Below are positions 1 to 7,679 of a stretch of 64,000 nucleotides of DNA, piece by piece (the stretch's first letter is position 1; every line of letters starts with the position of its first letter). The stretch is from the NCBI GenBank assembly GCA_016874005.1, contig VGVQ01000006.1, positions 62,001-126,000 of the forward strand, read 5' to 3'. The notes below the pieces were generated by a model that saw only the letters and a list, made by a program, of their open reading frames with translations, did no database searches and had not been told where the DNA came from. Position numbers and translations under genes: made by a program. This DNA comes from Gemmatimonadota bacterium. Lineage in GTDB: Bacteria > Gemmatimonadota > Gemmatimonadetes > Gemmatimonadales > GWC2-71-9.

Positions 1-793
1 AGCTGTTGGCCGCCTCCCGCACCCGCTTGGCGAGATCGAGAATGGTCACCTCTTCGTCGTTGCCGATGTTGAAGACCTGGCCGACCGCCGCCGGGGCCTC
101 GAGGAGGCGCAGCACCGACTCCACCGCGTCGCCAACGTGCCCGAAACAGCGGGACTGCTCCCCGGTCCCGTACACCGTGATCGGCTCGTTCCGGATCGCC
201 TGGGCCGCGAAGCTCGGCAGCACCATCCCGTACCGGCCGGTCTGCCGGGGACCCACGGTGTTGAAGAACCGCGCGATGATCACCGGGACGCCCTTCTCCC
301 GCCAATACGCCAGCGCCAACCACTCGTCGAGGGCCTTGGAGCAGGCATAGGCCCACCGGGAGTGCGAGGTCGGGCCCAGGGTCAGGTCGTCGCCCTCAGA
401 AAACGGCACCTTGGAGCCCTTGCCGTACACTTCCGACGTCGAGGCCACCAGCACCGGCTTTTGTTTCTTCGCGGCCGCCGCGAGGACGCACTCGGTGGCG
501 CCCACGTTGGTCTCGATGGTGTGGACCGGCTTCTCCACGATCAATCGCACCCCGACCGCGGCGGCCAGATGGACCGTGACGTCGCAGCGATCGGCCAACT
601 CGGTCACCAGCGGCTGGTCGATCGCCGACCCGATCCGGTACTCGAAGCCGGGACGACCCACCAAGCCGGCGATGTTATCCATCGACCCAGTCGACAAGTC
701 GTCGAGGACGATCACCTGATCGCCCCGCTCGATCAGCCGATGGGCCAGATGCGACCCGATGAACCCGGCCCCGCCCGTTACGAACACTTTCAT
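1..793 (-). CDS. NAD-dependent epimerase/dehydratase, 3' end cut by the window edge
   Basis: Short-chain dehydrogenase-type nucleotide-sugar enzyme. The first 264 residues are visible. An N-terminal Rossmann motif TGGAGFIGSH lies at about residues 6-15. The conserved STSEVYG segment and the catalytic pair Tyr-x3-Lys (YACSK) are present, and a late GHVGD segment is typical of the extended SDR family that acts on UDP- or GDP-sugars. The family includes UDP-glucose 4-epimerases, UDP-glucuronate decarboxylases and dehydratases; the sequence does not settle which. The ATG at 791-793 overlaps the stop of the upstream glycosyltransferase (ATGA), so the two are translationally coupled in a polysaccharide operon. 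The C-terminus (probably about 50 residues) lies outside the window. Confidence 0.9.
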   Translation of the reverse strand, partial: MKVFVTGGAGFIGSHLAHRLIERGDQVIVLDDLSTGSMDNIAGLVGRPGFEYRIGSAIDQPLVTELADRCDVTVHLAAAVGVRLIVEKPVHTIETNVGATECVLAAAAKKQKPVLVASTSEVYGKGSKVPFSEGDDLTLGPTSHSRWAYACSKALDEWLALAYWREKGVPVIIARFFNTVGPRQTGRYGMVLPSFAAQAIRNEPITVYGTGEQSRCFGHVGDAVESVLRLLEAPAAVGQVFNIGNDEEVTILDLAKRVREAANS

Positions 794-2106
794 GCCGAGG
801 GACTCCCATTCGCCAGTAGCTCCGCCACGCCGTGAATCGGCGTCGCGGGGTCGAGGCGCGCGAGCACCCCGCTGTTGCCTTTGCGCTCCGCGACCCGCCG
901 CACCACGTCGAGGTACTTCGGGACGACCACCCGCTCCGACCAATAGGTCTGGAAGGCGTTCCGGCCGGCCTCCGCCGAGCGCCGCACCAGACCGGGATCG
1001 GACCCGAACCGATCCATCGCCTGGGCCAGTTCGGCCGGGGTCTCGAAGAGGAGCCCGGCCCCACTCGTCTCGATCAACTCCGGGAACGGGCCGAGCCGCC
1101 GCGCGATGACCGGGGTTCCTTGCCGGAACGCCTCGATCAGGATGATGCCGAAGGTCTCGAAGCACACCGAGGGCACCACCAACGCCATGGCGTGCTGGTA
1201 GTACCGCTTCAAGGCCTCGACCGGAACCCGGCCGAGGAAGTGGACCCGGTATTGGCCGGCGGCTTGGGCCCTGAGGGTTTCACCGTACTCCCCGTCGCCA
1301 GCCACCACCAGATCGGGACCTTCGTCGCCCCGGAAGAGGGGGAGCACGTCGTCGAGCCCCTTGATCTTCTCCAGCCGGCCGACGAACAGGAAGTACGGCC
1401 TCGGATGGGGGGCCGCTCCGAGCGGTGCCGCCGACCCCTCGGTGTCCTCGAGGAAGTACGGCACCACCTCCATCGGCGGCGCGAAGCCGAACTCCCGGTG
1501 TTTCCGGCGGCTGAACTCGCTCATCGCGATGAAGGCGTCGATGTGACGGGACTCCCGCTCCAGGAGGCCGGTCATCCGCCACCACTGGGGCGGCCGCCGA
1601 TAGGTCAGCTGGCACTTGAGGCACTCTCGGCCGGTGCACAGCTCCCGATTGTGGCGCCAGAGCACGTGGCTCGGACAGACCAGCCAATGCTCGTGAGCCA
1701 TGTACAACTTGATCCCCTGACCATAACGGAACAGGCCGGGCCCGCCGACCAGCGAGACGTTGTGGAAGTTGATCACCTCGAAGCGGCCCGCCTCGAGCAA
1801 TCTCCCGATCCGCGGCCCGTTGACGATCGGCCGGCCCAACTGCTGGGTCAAGAACGGCGACAGGGTGCCCAGCCCGCTCCTCAACGAGACCACCTCGACG
1901 CCGGCGGGGTCGACCACGGGGTCGGGGGCCGGGCCGCGACGGAGGGCGCTGAAGGCGTCGGCGTCGTGGATGACGGTGACCTGGTGGCCGGCCCGCACCA
2001 GGCCCCGAGCCAGCCGCTGAATCCCGATCCCGTCGCCGCCGAAGTTGTAGGGCGGATAGAAGGTGGTCAGGAAGGCGAAGCGAAGGCCCGCCGGCGCGCC
2101 GCTCAT
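790..2106 (-). CDS. GT4-family glycosyltransferase
   Basis: Predicted GT-B fold glycosyltransferase of 438 residues acting in surface polysaccharide assembly. The N-terminal acceptor domain begins with a hydrophobic strand followed by FYPPYNFGGDGIGIQ, the usual GT4 loop. A cysteine-rich segment (ELCTGRECLKCQ) follows near the middle, as in a subgroup of GT4 enzymes. The C-terminal donor-binding domain has VGRLEKIKG and the E-x7-E type motif in ETFGIILIEAF. The ATG at 2104-2106 overlaps the stop of the gene before it (ATGA), and its own stop overlaps the epimerase start. Sugar donor and acceptor cannot be told from sequence. Confidence 0.9.
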   Translation of the reverse strand: MSGAPAGLRFAFLTTFYPPYNFGGDGIGIQRLARGLVRAGHQVTVIHDADAFSALRRGPAPDPVVDPAGVEVVSLRSGLGTLSPFLTQQLGRPIVNGPRIGRLLEAGRFEVINFHNVSLVGGPGLFRYGQGIKLYMAHEHWLVCPSHVLWRHNRELCTGRECLKCQLTYRRPPQWWRMTGLLERESRHIDAFIAMSEFSRRKHREFGFAPPMEVVPYFLEDTEGSAAPLGAAPHPRPYFLFVGRLEKIKGLDDVLPLFRGDEGPDLVVAGDGEYGETLRAQAAGQYRVHFLGRVPVEALKRYYQHAMALVVPSVCFETFGIILIEAFRQGTPVIARRLGPFPELIETSGAGLLFETPAELAQAMDRFGSDPGLVRRSAEAGRNAFQTYWSERVVVPKYLDVVRRVAERKGNSGVLARLDPATPIHGVAELLANGSPSA

Positions 2107-3278
2107 GCCGCCGCCTCGGAGAGCGCGTCGAGCGCGGCCCGGGCGCCGCGGTCCCACGACAGTGCCGCCGCCCGTTCCCGGGCCCGAGCCGCCATTCGCC
2201 GCCTGGTGGCCGGCTCGTCGAGCAGCAGCCGCATGGCGGCGGTCAATGCCTCGGCATCGCCAGGCTCGACGAACACTCCCCCTCCCTCGAGCAGCGCCGG
2301 CAATGGACTGGCGGTCGTCGCGATGACCGCGGCGCCACAGGCCGCCGCCTCCACCGCCGGAAGACCGAACCCTTCGCTGGCCGAGGGCAGCAGCAACGCC
2401 ACCGCGCCGCTGTGGAGGTGGCGGAGCGCCTCGTCCGCCACGAAGCCGGGCCAATGGACCAGCTCGCCCACGGCCAGCTCCGCCACCAGAGCCCGGACCG
2501 AGTGCTGGCTGCTGAAGAACACGTCGCCGTCGGTGGCGCCGACCAGGATCAAATGGGGCGGTTCCGGTCGATCGCGAGCCACCTCGGCGAAGGCTTTGAC
2601 CACGATGTCGAGGTGCTTGTGGGGATTGAAGCCGCCGACGTACACGAACCAGGCGGCCGCCGGCGGCACCGCGACCGCTCGGGCCGCCTCGGCGACCTGG
2701 TCCGGCGACTCGGAGGGCCGGAACGCCGGGGCGGGCGCCTCGGTCGCGACCCGAAGCCGGGTCCGGTCGATCCCGAGCACCGCGACGAGGTCATCGGCGG
2801 CGTAGTCGGACACCGTCAACACCAGGCGAGCCTGGAGCAGGGCCGCCTTGACCTTGATGTTCCAGAACAGTCGGGCCCGCCGGGACGGGAAGGTGAGCGA
2901 CGGGAACCGCTCCGCGATGGCATCGTGGACCGTGACCACGGCCCTGAGGCCCGGGGGGAGCGGGTAGTAGGTGTAGACGGTCGGCGAAAAGAAGACGTCG
3001 AGGTCGGCGGCCCAGGTGGCTCGGGTGAGCCGAAGCATGTCCACCGGCGATCGGTGCCCGTCGGCGCTGGCGGCCGCGGTCTGGCTCCGGGCGGTGGCCA
3101 CTTCCACCGGCTCGACGTTAGGCAGATCCAGGTCGAACCGGTTCCGGGCGGCCCGATCGACGAAGCAGACGAACCGGTGTTCCGGCGCCAAGGCGGCCAT
3201 CGCGGGGACCAGGTGCCGGGTGAACCGCCCGTATCCTCGCCCGTTGGCCCAGGAGGTCGCGTCGACCCCGATCCGCAT
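2103..3278 (-). CDS. GT4-family glycosyltransferase
   Basis: A second GT-B glycosyltransferase (391 residues). The start MRIGVDATSW followed by GYGRFTRHL is the pattern of mannosyl- or rhamnosyl-type GT4 enzymes. The middle segment VTVHDAI and the C-terminal donor domain with VGGFNPHKHLD and SEGFGLPAVEAAACG carry the family's nucleotide-sugar contacts. It sits between a UGM-like flavoenzyme (1 nt upstream) and another GT4 (4-nt overlap downstream). One copy of the CGTTAGGC octamer (3116-3123) falls inside the gene, read on the opposite strand as Pro-Asn. Confidence 0.9.
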   Translation of the reverse strand: MRIGVDATSWANGRGYGRFTRHLVPAMAALAPEHRFVCFVDRAARNRFDLDLPNVEPVEVATARSQTAAASADGHRSPVDMLRLTRATWAADLDVFFSPTVYTYYPLPPGLRAVVTVHDAIAERFPSLTFPSRRARLFWNIKVKAALLQARLVLTVSDYAADDLVAVLGIDRTRLRVATEAPAPAFRPSESPDQVAEAARAVAVPPAAAWFVYVGGFNPHKHLDIVVKAFAEVARDRPEPPHLILVGATDGDVFFSSQHSVRALVAELAVGELVHWPGFVADEALRHLHSGAVALLLPSASEGFGLPAVEAAACGAAVIATTASPLPALLEGGGVFVEPGDAEALTAAMRLLLDEPATRRRMAARARERAAALSWDRGARAALDALSEAAA

Positions 3279-3279
3279 C

Positions 3280-4782
3280 CTACCGTCCAGCGGGAGCGGC
3301 CAGCGGGGGCGCCGGCTTCTCGAGCCGCTGCTCCTCGTGATACTCGAAGTCGGTGTTCACCTCCCAGATGTCGTGGCTGGCTCCCATCATGTTCCAGACC
3401 GCCATCATCGCGGTGAGCATCGAGTGGTCTTGATTGTTGTACTTGTGCATCCCGTTGCGGCCGACGGTGTGGAGGTTGCCGATCGCGTCGATGTGGCCCC
3501 GAATGACGTCGAGGTGGCCCCGATACTGGGAATCGTAGATCGGATAGGCCTTCGGCATCCGGATCACCGTCCCGTCGCGGACCATCGAGGCGTTGGCCAG
3601 GCCCAGCGTCTCGAGTTCCGCCGTCGCCCGGGCGATCAGGTCGGCGTCCGAACTGGTCCACAAACCGTCGCCCTCGAAACAAAAGTACGCCAGCCCGAGA
3701 CAGGTCATCCCGGGGATCGGGATCATCGCCTGGCTCCAGTTGTTGAAGTTCTGGATCCGGCCGACCTTGACTCCGGGGGTGTGGATGTAAATCCAGTTAT
3801 CGGGGAAGAGGTCGCCGCTCTCGAGCATCAGCGCCACGGTCACGAAGTCCCGGTAGCCCAGCCCTTCGCCGGCCGCCCGCACTGGAGCAGGCACCTTGGG
3901 ATCGAAGCACCGGACCAGCGCCCGCAAGTCGAGGGTCGAGATGAAGTGGTCGCCTTCGATCCGCCGGTCGCCCTTCGGGGTGCTGACCCGGGCGGCCTTC
4001 ACCCGACCGTCCTCGTGTTCGAGCGAGGTGACCCGGTGCTGGAGGAGGACTTCGCTTCCCATCGCCGCGATCTTGTCGCGACAGGTTTCCCACATCTGGC
4101 CCGGTCCGAGCCGGGGATACTGGAACTCGTTGATCAGGGTCTTGATCTTCGACGACCGGCGATTGAGCGACGCCGCCGAGAGAATCGCTTGGGCCAGCGA
4201 GAGCCCCTGGATCCGCTGGGCGGCCCACTCGGCCCGGATCTCGGTGCAGGGAATCCCCCAGACCTTTTCGGTGTAGGTCTTGAAGAAGATCTGGTAGAGC
4301 CGCTTCCCGAACCGGTTGGTGACCCACTGCTCGAAATTCTCCTCGACCGGGTAGGGCTTCCAGTGCCACTTGAGGTAGCTCAACACGATCCGGACGGCTT
4401 CGACGATGCCGAGGCCGCCGAGGGCGTTCTTGGCCTTGAGGGGATAGTCGAAGTAGACGCCGTTGTAGTGGATCCGGGACATCCGCGGCACCGAGATGAA
4501 GTCGCTGCCCAGGATCTCGTGCCAGAGCCGTTCGACCGGCTCGATCTTGGTGAAGAAGCGGTGGCCGCCGATGTCGAACCGGTAGCCGTTGTATTGCGCG
4601 GTGCGAGAGATCCCGCCGACGATGTCGTCGGCCTCGAGCACGGTGACCCGATACCCGTCTTTGGCGAGCAGATAGGCGGCGGTGAGCCCGGCCGGTCCGG
4701 CGCCGAGCACCACGATCCGGTCGCCCGGTTTCAGCTGGTCGACCTTCCGCGGAGCCGGTCTCTGGTCGTTCGGGTGTGACAT
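3280..4782 (-). CDS. FAD-dependent amine oxidase / UDP-galactopyranose mutase-like protein
   Basis: 500-residue flavoprotein. A dinucleotide-binding motif, VVLGAGPAGLTAAYLL, starts about 30 residues in and is followed by the acidic residue of the second strand (VTVLEADD) and GGISRT, the signature of the phytoene desaturase / protoporphyrinogen oxidase / UGM superfamily. Within glycosyltransferase operons, members of this group usually act on nucleotide sugars or lipid-linked intermediates, so a UGM-like role is inferred from context only. A GGAG-type ribosome site lies in the short gap after the upstream GT2 gene. Start ATG at 4780-4782. Confidence 0.85.
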   Translation of the reverse strand: MSHPNDQRPAPRKVDQLKPGDRIVVLGAGPAGLTAAYLLAKDGYRVTVLEADDIVGGISRTAQYNGYRFDIGGHRFFTKIEPVERLWHEILGSDFISVPRMSRIHYNGVYFDYPLKAKNALGGLGIVEAVRIVLSYLKWHWKPYPVEENFEQWVTNRFGKRLYQIFFKTYTEKVWGIPCTEIRAEWAAQRIQGLSLAQAILSAASLNRRSSKIKTLINEFQYPRLGPGQMWETCRDKIAAMGSEVLLQHRVTSLEHEDGRVKAARVSTPKGDRRIEGDHFISTLDLRALVRCFDPKVPAPVRAAGEGLGYRDFVTVALMLESGDLFPDNWIYIHTPGVKVGRIQNFNNWSQAMIPIPGMTCLGLAYFCFEGDGLWTSSDADLIARATAELETLGLANASMVRDGTVIRMPKAYPIYDSQYRGHLDVIRGHIDAIGNLHTVGRNGMHKYNNQDHSMLTAMMAVWNMMGASHDIWEVNTDFEYHEEQRLEKPAPPLAAPAGR

Positions 4783-4797
4783 CGTCAGCGTGGTCTC

Positions 4798-5682
4798 CTA
4801 GCGGACCTGCCGCATTGCGTCGCCTTCGCCAAACCAACAGCCCACGACCTCCCCGGCCGCCCAGGCCAGGGTAAACCAGGCCAAGAGGGGCAACGACCGG
4901 ACCAGTTCGGGGCGGTGACCCCCCTTCCTCCAGACGGTCGAGACTATTCGGGCAAACAGCACGGGTGGCAGGGCGAAGCTCGCCAGACCCATGATTACTC
5001 GTTTAGCAAGGGGTGCGCCAGCCAGCCTTTTCCCGGCATACGACCGGGAATAGAGGTACCGCTGACTGGTGTAAAGCCAGGCGGTGTAATGCATTTTGTG
5101 CCCCACCACGATCTCGGGATGGCTGATCAATCCCACCCCGTCGGCCCGAATGGCCGCGTGGAGTCGGTCTTCCCAGGCGCCCTGCCCGAGCACCTCGGCG
5201 TACCGGGCCAGGAGGTCCCGGTCATACCCGGTGTTGTTGCCAGGGAGCCCAGCCACCGGCCCCGCCGGGAGCGGGGGGAGCAGGTGGGCGTACTCGCACA
5301 AGAAGGCGGCCCAGTCGACCAGGTTATCGGTGGCGAGGTTCCGAACCGCGCCCCCGATGACCCGTTCCCCGGCGGCTCTCGCGGCCAGCAGCGCCGCCGA
5401 CCAGCCCCTGGGGACGATCACGTGGTCCTCGATAACGGCGACTGTGGGCCCCCGGGCGGCTCGAAAGGCGGTTTGCCGCATCTCGGGGATGGTCTGGCCC
5501 CGCCCGTCGAGAACGGTGACCCAGGGCTGGCCGGCGGCGACGGTCGGGGCATCCCCGACCCGGTCGACCACCAGGACTTCGGTCGGGCGCTCGGCGGCTT
5601 CCGGGGCGAGGGCGGCGAGGCAATCCGCCAGGTCGGCCGGCCCGTTCACATACGGGACGACGATGGTGAGTTCGGGAGTCAT
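4798..5682 (-). CDS. GT2-like glycosyltransferase
   Basis: 294-residue protein of the GT-A fold. The first strand (ELTIVVPYVNG) and second strand (TEVLVVDR) match GT2 enzymes. The position where GT2 enzymes have a DXD metal motif reads VIEDHV, so metal binding may differ from the classical pattern. The segment GNNTGYDRDLL and the WEDRLHAAIR stretch are typical of the acceptor half. Two hydrophobic stretches near the C-terminus (about residues 230-280) suggest membrane attachment. It is followed after 15 nt by the FAD gene and preceded after 17 nt by a related truncated ORF. Confidence 0.8.
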   Translation of the reverse strand: MTPELTIVVPYVNGPADLADCLAALAPEAAERPTEVLVVDRVGDAPTVAAGQPWVTVLDGRGQTIPEMRQTAFRAARGPTVAVIEDHVIVPRGWSAALLAARAAGERVIGGAVRNLATDNLVDWAAFLCEYAHLLPPLPAGPVAGLPGNNTGYDRDLLARYAEVLGQGAWEDRLHAAIRADGVGLISHPEIVVGHKMHYTAWLYTSQRYLYSRSYAGKRLAGAPLAKRVIMGLASFALPPVLFARIVSTVWRKGGHRPELVRSLPLLAWFTLAWAAGEVVGCWFGEGDAMRQVR

Positions 5683-5699
5683 GGCGCTGGCGGAAACGC

Positions 5700-6317
5700 T
5701 CAGCCGGGCGGCCGCGGGACCCCTGCCGCAGTGAGCTGCTCGGTCCAGGGTGCCTTCCGGTCCGGTTCGGCGCCGCCCTGGACGACTTCAAATCGGATCA
5801 GGTCGCCGCCGATGCGTGCTTTGCCCAGTTGTCGCAGCATGCCGGGCGCGACGACGGCCCCCGCGTCGACGACTTCGACACCCAACTGTTGCACCGTTGC
5901 AACATGCGATGGAGTGCCGCTACAGACGATGACGACCTGACAGGCGGGCGCGGCGGCGACGGCTCTGCCGTGGGCGGCCCGAATCGCGGTCAGCTCGGAG
6001 GCCGCGGCAATGATCACGACCGCGCAGCGGGGCTGATCGAGACTGACGCCGTCGGGCGGGGTCTTGGTCTTGATGCCGGTGATCACTGGGGTCGGGGTCG
6101 GGGAGTCATCGACCGGGGTGATGGCAAGGGGGATGCCGGCACCTGCAGTCGGCGCGGAACCTGCGGCTTTCGGTGCCTCCACTTGAATCCGACGGAACCC
6201 TGATCTGGAGGCCCCTGGCCGTGGCCGTCGCTCATTCTGGTCAGCAGTTGCGGAGTCCAAGGCTGTTGGTGCTCGGGTCCGTGGCGGTCGTCGCCTTCGC
6301 GGGGGGGGGGGGGGGGG
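5700..6317 (-). CDS. GT-like ORF with no resolved start; frame split at a poly-G tract
   Basis: An open minus-strand frame ending at 5700 with strong G/C third positions. Its last 110 residues form a Rossmann-like alternation (CAVVIIAAASELTAI, then CQVVIVCSG, then LGVEVVDAG) that resembles the first half of a GT2 domain, and the neighbouring gene is a GT2. No ATG, GTG or TTG exists in this frame upstream of the 17-G tract until far into the divergent kinase gene. A TTG-started frame at 6361 (beginning MQQDISDL) enters the tract in a different phase and then runs into non-coding-like sequence, ending at 6083. A tract of 15 or 18 G would join the two. An internal GTG at 6086 would give 128 residues. 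Either a phase-variable gene, a pseudogene or an assembly length error. Confidence 0.5.
   Translation of the reverse strand, partial: PPPPPPRRRRPPRTRAPTALDSATADQNERRPRPGASRSGFRRIQVEAPKAAGSAPTAGAGIPLAITPVDDSPTPTPVITGIKTKTPPDGVSLDQPRCAVVIIAAASELTAIRAAHGRAVAAAPACQVVIVCSGTPSHVATVQQLGVEVVDAGAVVAPGMLRQLGKARIGGDLIRFEVVQGGAEPDRKAPWTEQLTAAGVPRPPG
6301..6317. repeat. 17-bp poly-G homopolymer tract
   Basis: Seventeen consecutive G on the plus strand, i.e. a poly-C run in the minus-strand GT-like ORF where it encodes a proline stretch. It is by far the longest homopolymer in the window and lies within about 45-60 bp of the probable 5' end of that ORF, the usual place for a slippage-controlled contingency switch. 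Confidence 0.95.
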
Positions 6318-6352
6318 CCCGAGGGACGTTCCGGCGCCAGATCGCTTATATC

Positions 6353-6372
6353 CTGTTGCAATAACGCAACAG
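6353..6372. promoter_or_regulatory. Perfect inverted repeat, candidate operator
   Basis: CTGTTGC-AATAAC-GCAACAG: two perfect 7-bp arms around 6 bp. It lies between the GT-like ORF (minus) and the kinase gene (plus), about 25-45 bp upstream of the kinase -10 box and across the proposed TTG start of the other ORF. No T-run follows, so an operator is more likely than a terminator. The binding protein is unknown; the NtrX-like regulator encoded downstream is one candidate. Confidence 0.5.
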
Positions 6373-6397
6373 TCGCCGTTCGGACCCGCCCGGCGGT

Positions 6398-6403
6398 TAC
6401 CTT
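6398..6403 (+). promoter_or_regulatory. -10 box (TACCTT) of the ntrY-like gene, leaderless type
   Basis: TACCTT fits TANNNT and is separated from the kinase ATG at 6411 by 7 nt, so transcription would begin at or next to the A of ATG. I see no convincing -35 and no ribosome-binding site. Confidence 0.35.
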
Positions 6404-6410
6404 TCAGCCA

Positions 6411-7679
6411 ATGCGACCGCTTTCGTTCCGGAGCCGGATCTCGCTGATTCTCTTGCTGTTGGCGACCCCGACCGCGGCGGTCCTGTTCGGCTGGGCCTAC
6501 ACCACCACCACCACCAACAACGCCCAAGCCGCCCAGGCGGCGATCCAGCCGCTCCAGCGATCCGCGCGGAGCTTGCTCGCCGCGCTCGATACCACCCGGT
6601 TGACGGAGCTGGAGCGAGCCGCCCTCCGAGGGTACCGCGATGACCTTCGGGAGCAGCTGTCGCTGACCCGCCAGGCCAGCTTCTACCAGAAACTCAAGAC
6701 GACCGGGCTGGCGATCAGCCTCGCGTTCCTCGGAACCATCCTGCTCTTGCTGGCGATTACCCTCGGGAGCAACCTCGCCCGCCAGTTGAGCTGGCCGATC
6801 GACGAGCTGGTCCAGTGGACGGGGCTGATCCGCCGTAATGAGCCGCTGCCCGACGACCCCCTGCGACCCCGGTCGAGCGCGCCCGAGTTCACCGTTTTGC
6901 GCGACGCGGTGCGGGACATGGCCACCAGCGTGCAGCAGGCCCGGCGATCGGAACTCGAGTCGGAGCGGCTTCGGGCCTTCCGGGAGGTCGCCCGCCGAGT
7001 GGCGCACGAGATGAAGAATCCGCTCACCCCGATTCGCTTCGCGGTCAGTTCGCTCGAGCGGCAGGCCGCGCCGGAACAAGCGGAAGCGCTCGAGGTGCTC
7101 CAGGCCGAGTCGACCCGACTGGAGCAGTTGGCCAGGGACTTCGCCAACCTGGGCCGGTTGCCGGAGGGTCCCCCGGCGGAAGTGGACCTCGCCGAGCTGG
7201 TGGGCGAGCTGATCCGGACCTCGCTGCCGGCCCAAGTGGAAGGGAACCTCACCGCGGACCCGGCCACCCCTCACGTGGTCGGGCATTACGACTCCCTTCG
7301 ACGAGCCCTCGCGAACATCTTCCGCAACAGCGTCGAGGCGATGCATGGCGTCGGCCGACTCGAGGTCACGGTGCGGCCGTGGCAGGGCGGGGTCCGGGTC
7401 TCGATCGCCGATCAAGGCCCCGGCATCGCTCCGGAGAAACGAAGCAGGATCTTCGAGCCGTACTTTACCGATAAGACCGATGGCACCGGCCTGGGCCTCG
7501 CGATCGTCAAGCAGGCCATCGATCTTCACCATGGGGAGGTCGAGGTCTTGGAGACGCCGGGAGGCGGCGCCACCTTCGCGCTGTGGCTTCCGCTGGTTCC
7601 GGAAAGCGCCCGGACCCGGCCGATCGATCGACCTTTCGTGGAACGCCGGATATCCGACCGGCGAAGGAATTGGCGATGA
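6411..7679 (+). CDS. NtrY-like sensor histidine kinase
   Basis: 422-residue membrane histidine kinase. Transmembrane helices at about residues 9-30 and 98-120 flank a short, mostly helical extracytoplasmic segment; a HAMP-like linker follows. The H-box has the phospho-acceptor His199 in RRVAHEMKNPLTPIR, the NtrY/NtrB-type HEMKNPLTP signature. The ATPase domain shows the N-box (NIFRNSVEAM), G1 (ADQGPGIAP), F-box (FEPYFTDK) and G2 (GTGLGLAIV), all intact. Its stop overlaps the regulator's ATG by 4 nt (ATGA), so the pair is cotranslated. The signal sensed is not evident. Confidence 0.9.
   Translation: MRPLSFRSRISLILLLLATPTAAVLFGWAYTTTTTNNAQAAQAAIQPLQRSARSLLAALDTTRLTELERAALRGYRDDLREQLSLTRQASFYQKLKTTGLAISLAFLGTILLLLAITLGSNLARQLSWPIDELVQWTGLIRRNEPLPDDPLRPRSSAPEFTVLRDAVRDMATSVQQARRSELESERLRAFREVARRVAHEMKNPLTPIRFAVSSLERQAAPEQAEALEVLQAESTRLEQLARDFANLGRLPEGPPAEVDLAELVGELIRTSLPAQVEGNLTADPATPHVVGHYDSLRRALANIFRNSVEAMHGVGRLEVTVRPWQGGVRVSIADQGPGIAPEKRSRIFEPYFTDKTDGTGLGLAIVKQAIDLHHGEVEVLETPGGGATFALWLPLVPESARTRPIDRPFVERRISDRRRNWR

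Noticed and set aside
137-835. Plus-strand open frames opposite the epimerase and the glycosyltransferases (137-835, 832-2805 and similar long ones)
   Set aside because: They are antisense shadows caused by high GC content: Arg/Pro/Gly/His-rich sequence without domains, opposite well-recognised enzymes.
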